A stretch of 7,069 nucleotides of DNA from Mycobacteriaceae bacterium (GTDB taxonomy: Bacteria; Actinomycetota; Actinomycetes; Mycobacteriales; Mycobacteriaceae), in the NCBI GenBank assembly GCA_019242135.1, contig JAFAWC010000379.1, forward strand, positions 1 to 7,069. The letters run 5' to 3'. The notes beneath the pieces were generated by a model. It ran no database searches. It had not been told where the DNA came from and saw only the letters and a list, made by a program, of their open reading frames with translations. Below, in pieces: positions 1-6,066 of the stretch; position 1 is the first letter of the stretch; each line of letters begins with the position of its first letter. Made by a program: the position numbers and the translations under genes.

Positions 1-282
1 AGCCGCCGCGGCGGGGACGTCGGCCGCGCCGGGACCTGGCGCAGCCGCAGGGGCAGGCGTGCCGGTCAGTGCGGCGGGAAACCCTTGGACCCCGTTCTGC
101 ACAGCCTGCGGTATCTCGCCTGGCCGGGCGGCCATGTCTTGCAGGATGCTCAGGCACGGCACTCCGGGGCTGGTCTGCGTCACCGGGTTCGCCGCCGCGA
201 TGTGGCCCATCATGAGAACAGCCCAATACAACCCCGCAGTCGCGAAGGCGACGATCGCCCAGCGATTCGTGGTGCGTGACAT
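1..282 (-). CDS. Small exported hypothetical protein, 3' end outside window
   Basis: This reading frame starts with ATG on the minus strand at base 282, stays open to the left edge (94 codons visible), and has no stop in the window. A GGAG-type ribosome binding site lies about 4 bases before the ATG. The N-terminus (MSRTTNRWAIVAFATAGLYW) has an Arg-containing n-region followed by a hydrophobic segment at about residues 8-28. An AAAN stretch near residue 32 could be a signal peptidase site. The next part (about residues 35-72) has one Cys at residue 43 and looks like a small helical domain. From about residue 73 it becomes Ala/Pro/Gly-rich, typical of the low-complexity tails of mycobacterial secreted proteins. 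I do not recognise the family, and no function can be assigned. It is divergent from the molybdenum hydroxylase genes. The export signal is inferred by eye; a membrane anchor instead of a cleaved signal is possible. Confidence 0.72.
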   Translation of the reverse strand, partial: MSRTTNRWAIVAFATAGLYWAVLMMGHIAAANPVTQTSPGVPCLSILQDMAARPGEIPQAVQNGVQGFPAALTGTPAPAAAPGPGAADVPAAAA

Positions 283-627
283 GTCTCTCCAGCTTGTTGA
301 ACATCGATGCCTGCAGGGAACGTAGGTGCTGGCGGTCAATCTGCCGGCGCGACAATTGTGGGGTTTATAAAATCGATGCCAAGGAGAGCCGGTCCGGTGA
401 CTGGGCGCGGGTAGCGGCGCCGGTATTCAAAGACTTTGGCTGAAAGCAGAATCCGACGAGCTCGCCGGCTGCGATGACAACGGGCAGTGCCGAGAATACG
501 CAGGTGAGGGCACGGGTTATCGCCACGGCGACAAATGGTTTCGCTGATTTGTTCCGTCGGCTGCGACGTCGCGTTACCGTGATGCCGCACCTGGCGGCCA
601 GAAATCACTCATCGAGGGAGCCCTCAA
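283..627. other. Divergent intergenic region with short palindromes, no credible gene
   Basis: These 345 bases separate the minus-strand exported protein gene from the plus-strand FAD subunit gene and should hold the promoters of both. I see self-complementary words at 352-359 (ACAATTGT), 364-371 (TTTATAAA, an AT-rich spot in GC-rich DNA) and 563-572 (GCGACGTCGC), and a 9-base direct repeat ATCGATGCC at 303-311 and 372-380. The TTTATAAA could serve as a -10 element in either direction, but neither side has a good -35 at 16-18 bases. Short open frames on both strands here have no ribosome binding site and no protein-like composition. I cannot identify a riboswitch; a molybdenum cofactor RNA would be biologically sensible but I do not see its consensus. 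Confidence 0.5.
614..620 (+). promoter_or_regulatory. Ribosome binding site that points to an ATC start
   Basis: GAGGGAG lies 7 bases upstream of the ATC codon at 628-630, which is normal Shine-Dalgarno spacing. The site is part of an imperfect palindrome GAGGG-AG-CCCTC at 614-625. No ATG, GTG or TTG in the subunit's frame lies between the in-frame stop at 580-582 and a TTG at 727, so this site is the main evidence for where translation begins. Confidence 0.55.
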
Positions 628-1446
628 ATCGATATCAACACCATCACCGAGGTTGTTCGCCGGCCGCCGGAACGGCCGGGCACACTGTGGCGCGCAGGCG
701 ATGCCTGGCTGGCGGGGGGCACGTGGTTGTTTTCTGATCAGCAACCCGATACTCGCCGCCTGATCGACCTGGTTGCCCTTGGCTGGGACACCCTGGAGGT
801 GACCGAGGCCGGTCTGCAGATCGGCGCGACGTGCACGATCGCGCAGCTGTACGCGTTTAAACCGCCCGCCGACTGGTGCGCGGGCTCACTGCTGAAGACC
901 AGTTGTGAGGAGTTTTTGGCGTCGTTCAAGGTGTGGAACTCGGCCACGGTCGGCGGCAACATCTGCATGTCGCTGCCCGCCGGACCGATGATCACCTTGA
1001 CCGCGGCACTGCAGGCCACCTACACGTTGTGGGCGACCGACGGCTCGCAGCGCACCGTGGCGGCCGTCGATTTCGTCACCGGCGATCACCGCAACGTCCT
1101 GGCACCGGGCGAGCTGCTGCGAAAGATCGACATCCCGGTCAGCGCGCTGCGCAGACGCCACGCCCATCGCCGCTTCACGCTGACCAAACTGGGCCGCTCG
1201 ACGATCTTCATGATCGCCACCCAGGACCCGCAGGCCAACGACATGGTGTTGACCATCACCGCGGCCACCACCCATCCGGTGCAGCTGGTGTTCGAGTCGA
1301 TGCCCGACGCCGACACGGTGCAGCAGCGCATCGACGCGCTCGACGAGCAGCTGTGGTTCGACGATCCCAACGGGTCGCCTGACCATCGCCGCCACCTCGC
1401 CAAGTACTACGCCGAGCAGATCCGCACCGAGCTGGAGAACCGATGA
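628..1446 (+). CDS. FAD-binding (medium) subunit of a molybdenum hydroxylase, apparent ATC start
   Basis: This is the FAD-carrying subunit of a xanthine dehydrogenase/CO dehydrogenase-type enzyme; it takes electrons from the [2Fe-2S] clusters and passes them to an acceptor. Counting the ATC at 628 as residue 1 gives 272 residues. The PCMH-type FAD domain shows AGGTWLFS at residues 29-36 and TVGGNIC at 107-113, which match the two FAD pyrophosphate-binding loops. The C-terminal part (about residues 165-272) sits where the CO dehydrogenase flavoprotein C-terminal domain is expected. Family members of this type begin with a Met-Asp-(Leu/Ile)-Asn/His-Thr-like stretch. Here the frame reads (Ile/Met)-Asp-Ile-Asn-Thr-Ile-Thr-Glu-Val directly after GAGGGAG with 7-base spacing, so ATC sits where ATG is expected. 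The first ordinary start, TTG at 727, falls inside the first FAD loop and would give a crippled protein. The stop overlaps the next gene's start as ATGA, implying translational coupling. The family call is strong; the start is an inference and could be a base error. Confidence 0.85.
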   Translation: MDINTITEVVRRPPERPGTLWRAGDAWLAGGTWLFSDQQPDTRRLIDLVALGWDTLEVTEAGLQIGATCTIAQLYAFKPPADWCAGSLLKTSCEEFLASFKVWNSATVGGNICMSLPAGPMITLTAALQATYTLWATDGSQRTVAAVDFVTGDHRNVLAPGELLRKIDIPVSALRRRHAHRRFTLTKLGRSTIFMIATQDPQANDMVLTITAATTHPVQLVFESMPDADTVQQRIDALDEQLWFDDPNGSPDHRRHLAKYYAEQIRTELENR

Positions 1447-4160
1447 CCTACACCGTGAACGGCAAGACCTTCGGCCAGCAGCCGCGGCCGGGACAGTGTC
1501 TGCGCACCTTTGTGCGCGAGCTCGGGCACTTCGGTGTCAAAAAGGGCTGCGACGCAGGCGATTGCGGGGCATGCACGGTGTGGCTGGACGGCACCCCGGT
1601 GCACAGCTGCATCACGCCGGCGTTTCGCGCCGAAGGCCGTGAGGTCACCACGATCGAGGGCCTGGGTACCCCGGAGGCGATGCATCCGTTGCAGCGGCAG
1701 TTCCGCGACGCCCCGGGTTTTCAGTGCGGCTTTTGCACCGCGGGGATGATCATGACCGCGGCCGCGTTGACCGAGGACCAGAAACGGGATCTGCCGCGAG
1801 CGTTGAAGGGAAATCTGTGCCGCTGCACCGGGTATCGGGCCATCGAGGACGCGATCCACGGGGTCGGCGCCATCGAGCACGCCGAGCCCGGCCATGCCGT
1901 CGGGACCAGTGTCGGTGCCCCGGCGGGCGCGGAGGTGGTGACCGGACGCGCGGAGTTCACCATGGACACCCACATCGACGGGATGCTGCACCTGAAGGTG
2001 CTGCACTCCCCCCACGCGCATGCGCGCATCGTGTCGATCGACAAGTCCGCCGCGCTGGCTGTGCCCGGCGTGCACCGCGTTTACACGTGGGAGGACGTCC
2101 CGCGCAAGCGATTTACCACCGCCATCCACACCGACCACCTCGTTGATCCCGATGACACATACATCCTCGACAACGTGGTGCGCTTTGCCGGTCAACGGGT
2201 GGCGGCGGTGCTGGCCGACTCGGTGGCCGCCGCCGAGGAAGGCTGCCGTCAGGTCGTCGTCGACTATGACGTGCTGCCCGCGGTGTTCGACCCGGAAGAG
2301 GCGATGGCCGAAGGGGCTCCGCAGTTGCACGGCTCGGATGACCCGTTTGTGCGCGACCCTGCGCGCAACATCTTGTTGGAGTTGCACGGCGGGATCGGGG
2401 ATGTGGAAACGGGTTTCGCCCAGGCTGACGTGATCCACGAAGGCACGTATTTTTCGCCGCGGGTACAGCATGCGCATCTGGAAACCCACGGATCGATCGC
2501 ATGGATGGACGATGGCCGGCTGATCGTGCGCACCAGCTCGCAGTCGCCGTCGATCGCCAAAGTCAAACTGTCGCACCTGTTTGCGCTGCGCCCCGATCAG
2601 CTGCGGGTGTTCTGCAAACGTGTCGGCGGGGCCTTCGGCGGCAAACAAGAGGTCATCTCCGAAGACCTGGTCGCCCTGGCCGCCCTGGACACCGGGCGCC
2701 CGGTGTGCTGGGAATACACTCGCGAGGAGGAATTCACCACCGCCTCCCCGCGCCATCCGATGAAGATCACCGTGAAGCTGGGCGCGCGGTCGGACGGCAC
2801 GTTGACCGCGATCCAGTTCCGCAACGTGTCCAATACGGGTGCCTACGGCAACCACGGCGGGGAAACGCTGTTCGCCGGCTTCGCCGCCGTCGCTGCCTAC
2901 CGCTGCGCGAACAAGAGATTCGACGCCTACTCGGTCTACACCAACAGTGTGCCCAGCGGGGCGCTGCGCGGCTACGGCATGACCCAGCCGGCGTTCGCGG
3001 TGGAATCTGCGATGGACGAGCTGGCTATCGCGCTGGGCATAGACCCGCTGGAACTGCGCCGCCGCAACATCGTGCGCCCCGGCGACGCGTTGCTGGCCAT
3101 CGATGATTCCCCCGACGATGTCTCCTTCACCGAGGACGGACTGGGCCAATGCATCGACCTGGTCGATGCCGCGCTGCGCCGCAACGGCGCATCACCGGGG
3201 CTCGACGAGAACTGGCTGATCGGCACCGGGGTGGCCAGCTCGCTGCATGAAACCGCACCGCCCACCGACCACATATCCGACGCGTGGGTGACGTTACGCG
3301 ACGACGGTGTGTACGAGATCGCCGTGGGCACCGTTGAATTCGGCGAGGGCACCTCCACCGCGCACGTGCAGATCGCCGCGGCGGTGCTGGGCACCACACC
3401 CGCGCGCATCCAACTCGTGCAATCCGACACCGACCGCAACGGCTTTGACACCGGGGCCTTCGCCAGCGCAGGACTCTCGGTCGCCGGCAATGCCGTACAG
3501 CGGGCTGCCACCGCCCTGCGCGACCGCATCATCGGGTTCGCGGCACTCCACACCGACACCCGCCCCGATGCGTGCGCGATGGATGACGACGGTGTCATCT
3601 GCGGTGAGCGGCGACTGTCGTTGGCCGAACTCATCGAGGCCGCCGGCAGGCGCGGTATCCGGCTTACCGAGTCGCGCAAGGCTTTCGGATCCCCGCGCAG
3701 CGTCGCCTCCAACACCCAGGGGTTCCGCGTCGCCGTGCATCGCGTCACCGGCGAGATCCGCATTCTGTACAGCGTGCAGGCCACCGACGCCGGGGTCGTG
3801 ATCAACCCCGCTCAGGTCCGCGGCCAGATCGAAGGCGGTGTGGCCCAAGGCATCGGCTTCGCACTGACGGAGAACTTCCGCGTCGACGACAGCGGCGTGA
3901 TGCGTAACCCCAATCTGCGCAACTACAAGATCCCCACCTACGCCGACATTCCCCGTACCGAGGTTCTTCTCGTGGACTCCACCGACTCGGTCGGCCCCAT
4001 GCGGGCCAAAGGCATCGCCGAATGCTGTATCAACCCGGTCGCCCCGGCGTTGGCCAATGCGCTGGCCAACGCCACCGGCACCCGGCACCGCTCGCTGCCC
4101 CTGTCCCCCGAGCGCATCTACCACGCACTGGCTACTGCCCCCATGACGCCGGCCACCTGA
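1443..4160 (+). CDS. Molybdenum hydroxylase, fused [2Fe-2S] and molybdopterin-binding subunits
   Basis: This 905-residue protein is the iron-sulfur and catalytic part of a xanthine dehydrogenase-family enzyme, which hydroxylates a C-H carbon with water at a Mo-cofactor. The N-terminal plant-type ferredoxin domain has cluster cysteines C36, C41, C44 and C56 (GCDAGDCGAC). The following helical domain has C95 and C98 (CGFC) and C126 and C128 (CRCTGY). An a/b hammerhead domain starts near residue 160, followed by the Mo-pterin domains: GGAFGGK at 395-401, ALRGYG at 507-512 and KGIAE ending in Glu860, equivalent to the catalytic glutamate. Gln342 (in VQHAHLET) matches the conserved Mo-site Gln. 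From remembered bovine numbering, the purine-binding Glu802 is Gln402 here, and the Arg880 position (about 477-480) has no Arg, so xanthine is an unlikely substrate. The start overlaps the FAD gene as ATGA, with GGAG 5 bases upstream. The FAD domain, which lies between these parts in animal enzymes, is encoded by the preceding gene. No XdhC/CoxI-type maturation gene is visible. The exact substrate is unknown. Confidence 0.93.
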   Translation: MTYTVNGKTFGQQPRPGQCLRTFVRELGHFGVKKGCDAGDCGACTVWLDGTPVHSCITPAFRAEGREVTTIEGLGTPEAMHPLQRQFRDAPGFQCGFCTAGMIMTAAALTEDQKRDLPRALKGNLCRCTGYRAIEDAIHGVGAIEHAEPGHAVGTSVGAPAGAEVVTGRAEFTMDTHIDGMLHLKVLHSPHAHARIVSIDKSAALAVPGVHRVYTWEDVPRKRFTTAIHTDHLVDPDDTYILDNVVRFAGQRVAAVLADSVAAAEEGCRQVVVDYDVLPAVFDPEEAMAEGAPQLHGSDDPFVRDPARNILLELHGGIGDVETGFAQADVIHEGTYFSPRVQHAHLETHGSIAWMDDGRLIVRTSSQSPSIAKVKLSHLFALRPDQLRVFCKRVGGAFGGKQEVISEDLVALAALDTGRPVCWEYTREEEFTTASPRHPMKITVKLGARSDGTLTAIQFRNVSNTGAYGNHGGETLFAGFAAVAAYRCANKRFDAYSVYTNSVPSGALRGYGMTQPAFAVESAMDELAIALGIDPLELRRRNIVRPGDALLAIDDSPDDVSFTEDGLGQCIDLVDAALRRNGASPGLDENWLIGTGVASSLHETAPPTDHISDAWVTLRDDGVYEIAVGTVEFGEGTSTAHVQIAAAVLGTTPARIQLVQSDTDRNGFDTGAFASAGLSVAGNAVQRAATALRDRIIGFAALHTDTRPDACAMDDDGVICGERRLSLAELIEAAGRRGIRLTESRKAFGSPRSVASNTQGFRVAVHRVTGEIRILYSVQATDAGVVINPAQVRGQIEGGVAQGIGFALTENFRVDDSGVMRNPNLRNYKIPTYADIPRTEVLLVDSTDSVGPMRAKGIAECCINPVAPALANALANATGTRHRSLPLSPERIYHALATAPMTPAT

Positions 4161-4221
4161 TCCCACCGAACCCGTCGATCGTTGAAGCGATTCGCTGCGG
4201 GCAGGCGGTGAAAAGAGGAGC

Positions 4222-4449
4222 ATGCCAGGCGTGGGTGAGGTCTCGGTGGTCGGCTGCGTCGGCTCGCTGGTCGTGGCGACCCGCGGTGAGGCGGGCGCCG
4301 GGGAGGTCCTCCTCACCGTGCACGGAGCCAAAGAGGCTTACCTGGCGTGGTCGGCGCAGCCGCTGGCCAAGGGTACGAAGGTGCTCGTGATCGATGTTCG
4401 CGGCGCACGCACCGTCGTGGTGGAGCGCTGGACCAGCTTGGATTACTGA
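4222..4449 (+). CDS. Small NfeD-like OB-fold protein
   Basis: The 75-residue product resembles the soluble C-terminal OB-fold (NfeD) domain. It has an alternating beta pattern, a GEVLLTVHG segment near residues 29-37, an SAQPLAKGTKVLVIDVRG segment (about 44-61, like the family's EPI-x-KGT-x-V-x-V-x-x-V-x-G pattern) and a final TVVVERW strand. NfeD proteins are classical partners of flotillin/SPFH proteins, and a flotillin gene follows 21 bases downstream, which supports the call. Ordinary NfeD proteins have transmembrane helices or a protease domain before this fold; none is present here, so the protein should be cytoplasmic. The start is uncertain: ATG at 4222 lies only 1 base after GAGGAG (4215-4220), while an in-frame GTG at 4231 would have 10-base spacing. 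An in-frame stop at 4183-4185 limits any longer version. It begins 61 bases after the Mo hydroxylase with no clear terminator between, so co-transcription is likely. The family call rests on pattern and context rather than on a strong motif. Confidence 0.75.
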   Translation: MPGVGEVSVVGCVGSLVVATRGEAGAGEVLLTVHGAKEAYLAWSAQPLAKGTKVLVIDVRGARTVVVERWTSLDY

Positions 4450-4470
4450 CGGATTCGCAAGGAGCTCAAC

Positions 4471-5598
4471 ATGTTCGGTTACAAAGTGCCCGCACCCGAC
4501 CAAGCGATGCTGATATCGGGGGGCCGGGCTCGCAGCGCCGCCCCGTTTCGGGTGGTGACCGGCCACGGCGCGTTCATCATGCCGTTCTTCCGCAAGGTTC
4601 GCTATCTCACCCTGGCCATGTGTGAGGCCGAGGTTGGCGAAAAGTGCGTCACCCGGCAGGGAATCACCCTCAACGTCCGGGCGGTGATCGCCTTCAAGGT
4701 CGGCAACGACAACGAAAGCATCGTCAGTGCCGCGCAAAGGTTCCTGTCCGACCAAAGTCAGATGTCTGTGCTGACCGGGCGCATCTTCGCCGGTCACCTG
4801 CGCTCGATCATCGGTTCGATGACCGTCGAGGAAATCATTCGGGAACGGCAGAAGCTGGCCACCGAAGTCCTCGATGGATCCAAGGAGGAGATGGCCAAGA
4901 TCGGGCTGTCCGTTGACGCACTGCAGATCCAGTCCATCGATGACGGCTCGCTCGGATACATCACGGCGATGTCGGCGCCGTTCAACGCCGCCATCCAGCA
5001 GCAGGCACAGATCGCGCAGGCGCAGGCCAACCAGGCCGCCGCCGAAGCCGAGCAGGAATCGCAGCGCAAGCAGGCCGAGTTCGCCCGCCAGACCGCGATC
5101 GTGCGGGCCGAATACAAGGCCGAAGTCGACAAAGCCCAAGCCCAGGCCGCCCAGGCGGGGCCGCTCACGGAGGCCGAAACCCAACGCGAAGTCCTGGAGA
5201 TGCGCACTGAGTTGGCGCAGCGTGCCGCCGAGCTGCGCCAGCAGGAGTTGGTCGCCGAAGTGGTCAAGCCCGCGGAGGCCGAAGCCAACCGCATCCGGAT
5301 CCTCGCCGAGGCCGACGCGGCCAAGATGAAGATCCAGGCCGAAGCCGCGGCCTCCCACAACCGGGTGGCTTTGGACAAGATGCTCATCGACCAACTGCCT
5401 GAAATCGTCAAGCAGGCTGCCCAGGGTCTGTCGGGTGCTAACCTCACTGTCCTCAACGGGACCGACGGACTCAGCCAGGTCGCGACCGGGCTGGTGGGGC
5501 AGGGTCTTGCCATCTTCGATTCGCTGCGCGGCGGGCTGGCCGACCAAAACGGATCTGAGCAGGCCCGGCTGCCCGCACCGACGGCACAGGAGCCGTAA
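4471..5598 (+). CDS. Flotillin-like SPFH domain protein
   Basis: The product has 375 residues. Residues 1 to about 170 form an SPFH/band-7 domain: MFGYKVPAPDQAMLISGG opens it, and a VTRQGITLNVRAVIAFKV segment (about 60-77) is typical of the flotillin first half. Residues about 172-292 are Ala/Glu/Gln-rich and should form a long coiled coil, including KPAEAEANRIRILAEADA, a flotillin hallmark. The C-terminus (LPEIVKQAAQGLSG and onward) fits the flotillin tail that supports oligomerisation. Flotillins form membrane-bound ring or cage assemblies that organise membrane domains. I see no N-terminal transmembrane helix; the only notably hydrophobic parts are short, so membrane contact would have to be peripheral or through the SPFH domain or a partner. 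The start is secure: AAGGAG at 4459-4464 is 6 bases before the ATG. It follows the NfeD-like gene by 21 bases, the usual NfeD-flotillin pairing. Its position after a molybdenum hydroxylase is not a link I can explain from known biology. Confidence 0.92.
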   Translation: MFGYKVPAPDQAMLISGGRARSAAPFRVVTGHGAFIMPFFRKVRYLTLAMCEAEVGEKCVTRQGITLNVRAVIAFKVGNDNESIVSAAQRFLSDQSQMSVLTGRIFAGHLRSIIGSMTVEEIIRERQKLATEVLDGSKEEMAKIGLSVDALQIQSIDDGSLGYITAMSAPFNAAIQQQAQIAQAQANQAAAEAEQESQRKQAEFARQTAIVRAEYKAEVDKAQAQAAQAGPLTEAETQREVLEMRTELAQRAAELRQQELVAEVVKPAEAEANRIRILAEADAAKMKIQAEAAASHNRVALDKMLIDQLPEIVKQAAQGLSGANLTVLNGTDGLSQVATGLVGQGLAIFDSLRGGLADQNGSEQARLPAPTAQEP

Positions 5599-5638
5599 CC
5601 GCGGCGCGGGCACCGCTGCCGTCCGATCAGTAAGTCCC

Positions 5639-5652
5639 CTCGGTTGTCCGAG
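5639..5652. terminator. Possible small hairpin between convergent genes
   Basis: CTCGG-TTGT-CCGAG forms a perfect 5-bp stem with a 4-base loop in the 67-base gap between the flotillin stop and the stop of the convergent secreted-protein gene. No T-run follows on either strand, so it is at best a weak or bidirectional terminator of the U-poor type proposed for mycobacteria. The stem is short enough to occur by chance. Confidence 0.25.
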
Positions 5653-5665
5653 CTGTGCGCCGGAA

Positions 5666-5893
5666 TTACTTGCTGTAGGGGTTCCCCGGAAGCGACGGGA
5701 AGGGGTTCGACTCCGGATAGGGGTCGCCGCTAAAGGGTTGACCGGTGTCGGTTCCGGTAGGTTGCTGAGCGATTTGCACCGCGGTCGTGGTGGTCGAAGC
5801 GTTGGCCGGTGCCGCGATGGTGAAGACGTTGCCAAGGGCGGCGAGCCCGAACATGGCGGCGGCGGCGATGGTGACGAGGCGGGTCGTGGTCAT
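5666..5893 (-). CDS. Tiny secreted protein, hypothetical
   Basis: This 75-residue product has a convincing Sec signal peptide: MTTTR, then a hydrophobic core (LVTIAAAAMFGLAALGNVF), ending in an ANA-type signal peptidase motif at about residues 30-32. The predicted mature part is only about 43 residues, starts with a Thr run and is rich in Pro, Gly, Ser and Thr. It carries an NPFPSLPGNPYSK tail and has no Cys, so it looks disordered. AAAGGA precedes the ATG with about 6-base spacing. It is convergent with the flotillin gene and divergent from the DUF35 gene. I do not recognise the family and assign no function. Mycobacteria carry many such small signal-peptide proteins. A 10-bp inverted repeat in its leader (5902-5942) touches its ribosome binding site. 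Confidence 0.78.
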   Translation of the reverse strand: MTTTRLVTIAAAAMFGLAALGNVFTIAAPANASTTTTAVQIAQQPTGTDTGQPFSGDPYPESNPFPSLPGNPYSK

Positions 5894-5901
5894 GTGAGGT
5901 C

Positions 5902-5942
5902 CTTTTCTCGAAGCCGCTGGTGGCTGTGTCGGTCGAGAAAAG
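5902..5942 (-). promoter_or_regulatory. Leader hairpin touching the ribosome binding site
   Basis: CTTTTCTCGA at 5902-5911 and TCGAGAAAAG at 5933-5942 are exact reverse complements, giving a 10-bp stem with a 21-base loop. Inside that loop a second small stem (AGCC 5912-5915, GGCT 5922-5925) is possible. On the minus-strand transcript the stem's 3' arm ends in AAAAG, which is the first part of the AAAGGA ribosome binding site of the secreted protein starting at 5893. Folding would therefore partly hide the site. As DNA it could instead be an operator for a dimeric repressor. Function is inference; the repeat is seen directly. Confidence 0.45.
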
Positions 5943-5969
5943 AATCGGACCGCGACCTCGAAGACTCCT

Positions 5970-5982
5970 CAAGAAATTCTTG
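5970..5982. repeat. Short palindrome in the divergent promoter region
   Basis: CAAGAA-A-TTCTTG is a perfect 6-bp inverted repeat around one central base, AT-rich against its surroundings. It lies between the divergent starts at 5893 and 6067, where an operator shared by both genes would be expected. The spacing of its half-sites does not match the KstR2 operator pattern (CAAG-2 bases-CTTG). No regulator gene is visible in the window. Confidence 0.35.
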
Positions 5983-6066
5983 GACCGTCCGAGGCGAACC
6001 CCGACTGAACGACGCGGAGTGCGGCGGCACGATTCCAAACGCTACGGTCATGAGGAGACACTGGAG

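Noticed and set aside
336..608. 90-codon minus-strand frame in the intergenic gap
   Set aside because: It has Arg/His-rich, irregular composition, no ribosome binding site and no domain; it is not credible as a gene.
474..737. 87-codon plus-strand frame overlapping the FAD gene start
   Set aside because: It runs out of frame through the FAD-binding motif region and gives a basic, domain-free product. It was also considered as a frameshifted start of the FAD subunit, but the subunit's own frame is continuous from 583.
1407..3149. 580-codon open frame on the minus strand
   Set aside because: It lies entirely antisense to the Mo hydroxylase, whose cofactor motifs are intact. Its product is His/Arg/Gly/Val-rich with no recognisable domain, the usual mirror effect of high-GC third positions.
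628..4160. Aerobic CO dehydrogenase
   Set aside because: The Mo subunit carries ALRGYG rather than the AYxCSFR signature of form I, and the fused FeS-Mo architecture is not that of the three-gene CoxMSL enzyme.
3294..4331. 345-codon open frame on the minus strand
   Set aside because: It is antisense to the 3' part of the Mo hydroxylase and has no protein-family features.
4132..5835. 567-codon open frame on the minus strand
   Set aside because: It is antisense to the NfeD-like and flotillin genes and runs into the secreted-protein gene. Its composition is low-complexity and it has no domain.
5970..5982. KstR2 operator upstream of the thiolase pair
   Set aside because: The CAAG and CTTG half-sites are 5 bases apart instead of 2, so the known consensus is not met.
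5920..6066. Longer N-terminus for the DUF35 protein
   Set aside because: The extra residues are Arg/Lys-rich and unlike the family, and the strong GAGGAG at 6052-6057 favours a start near 6067.
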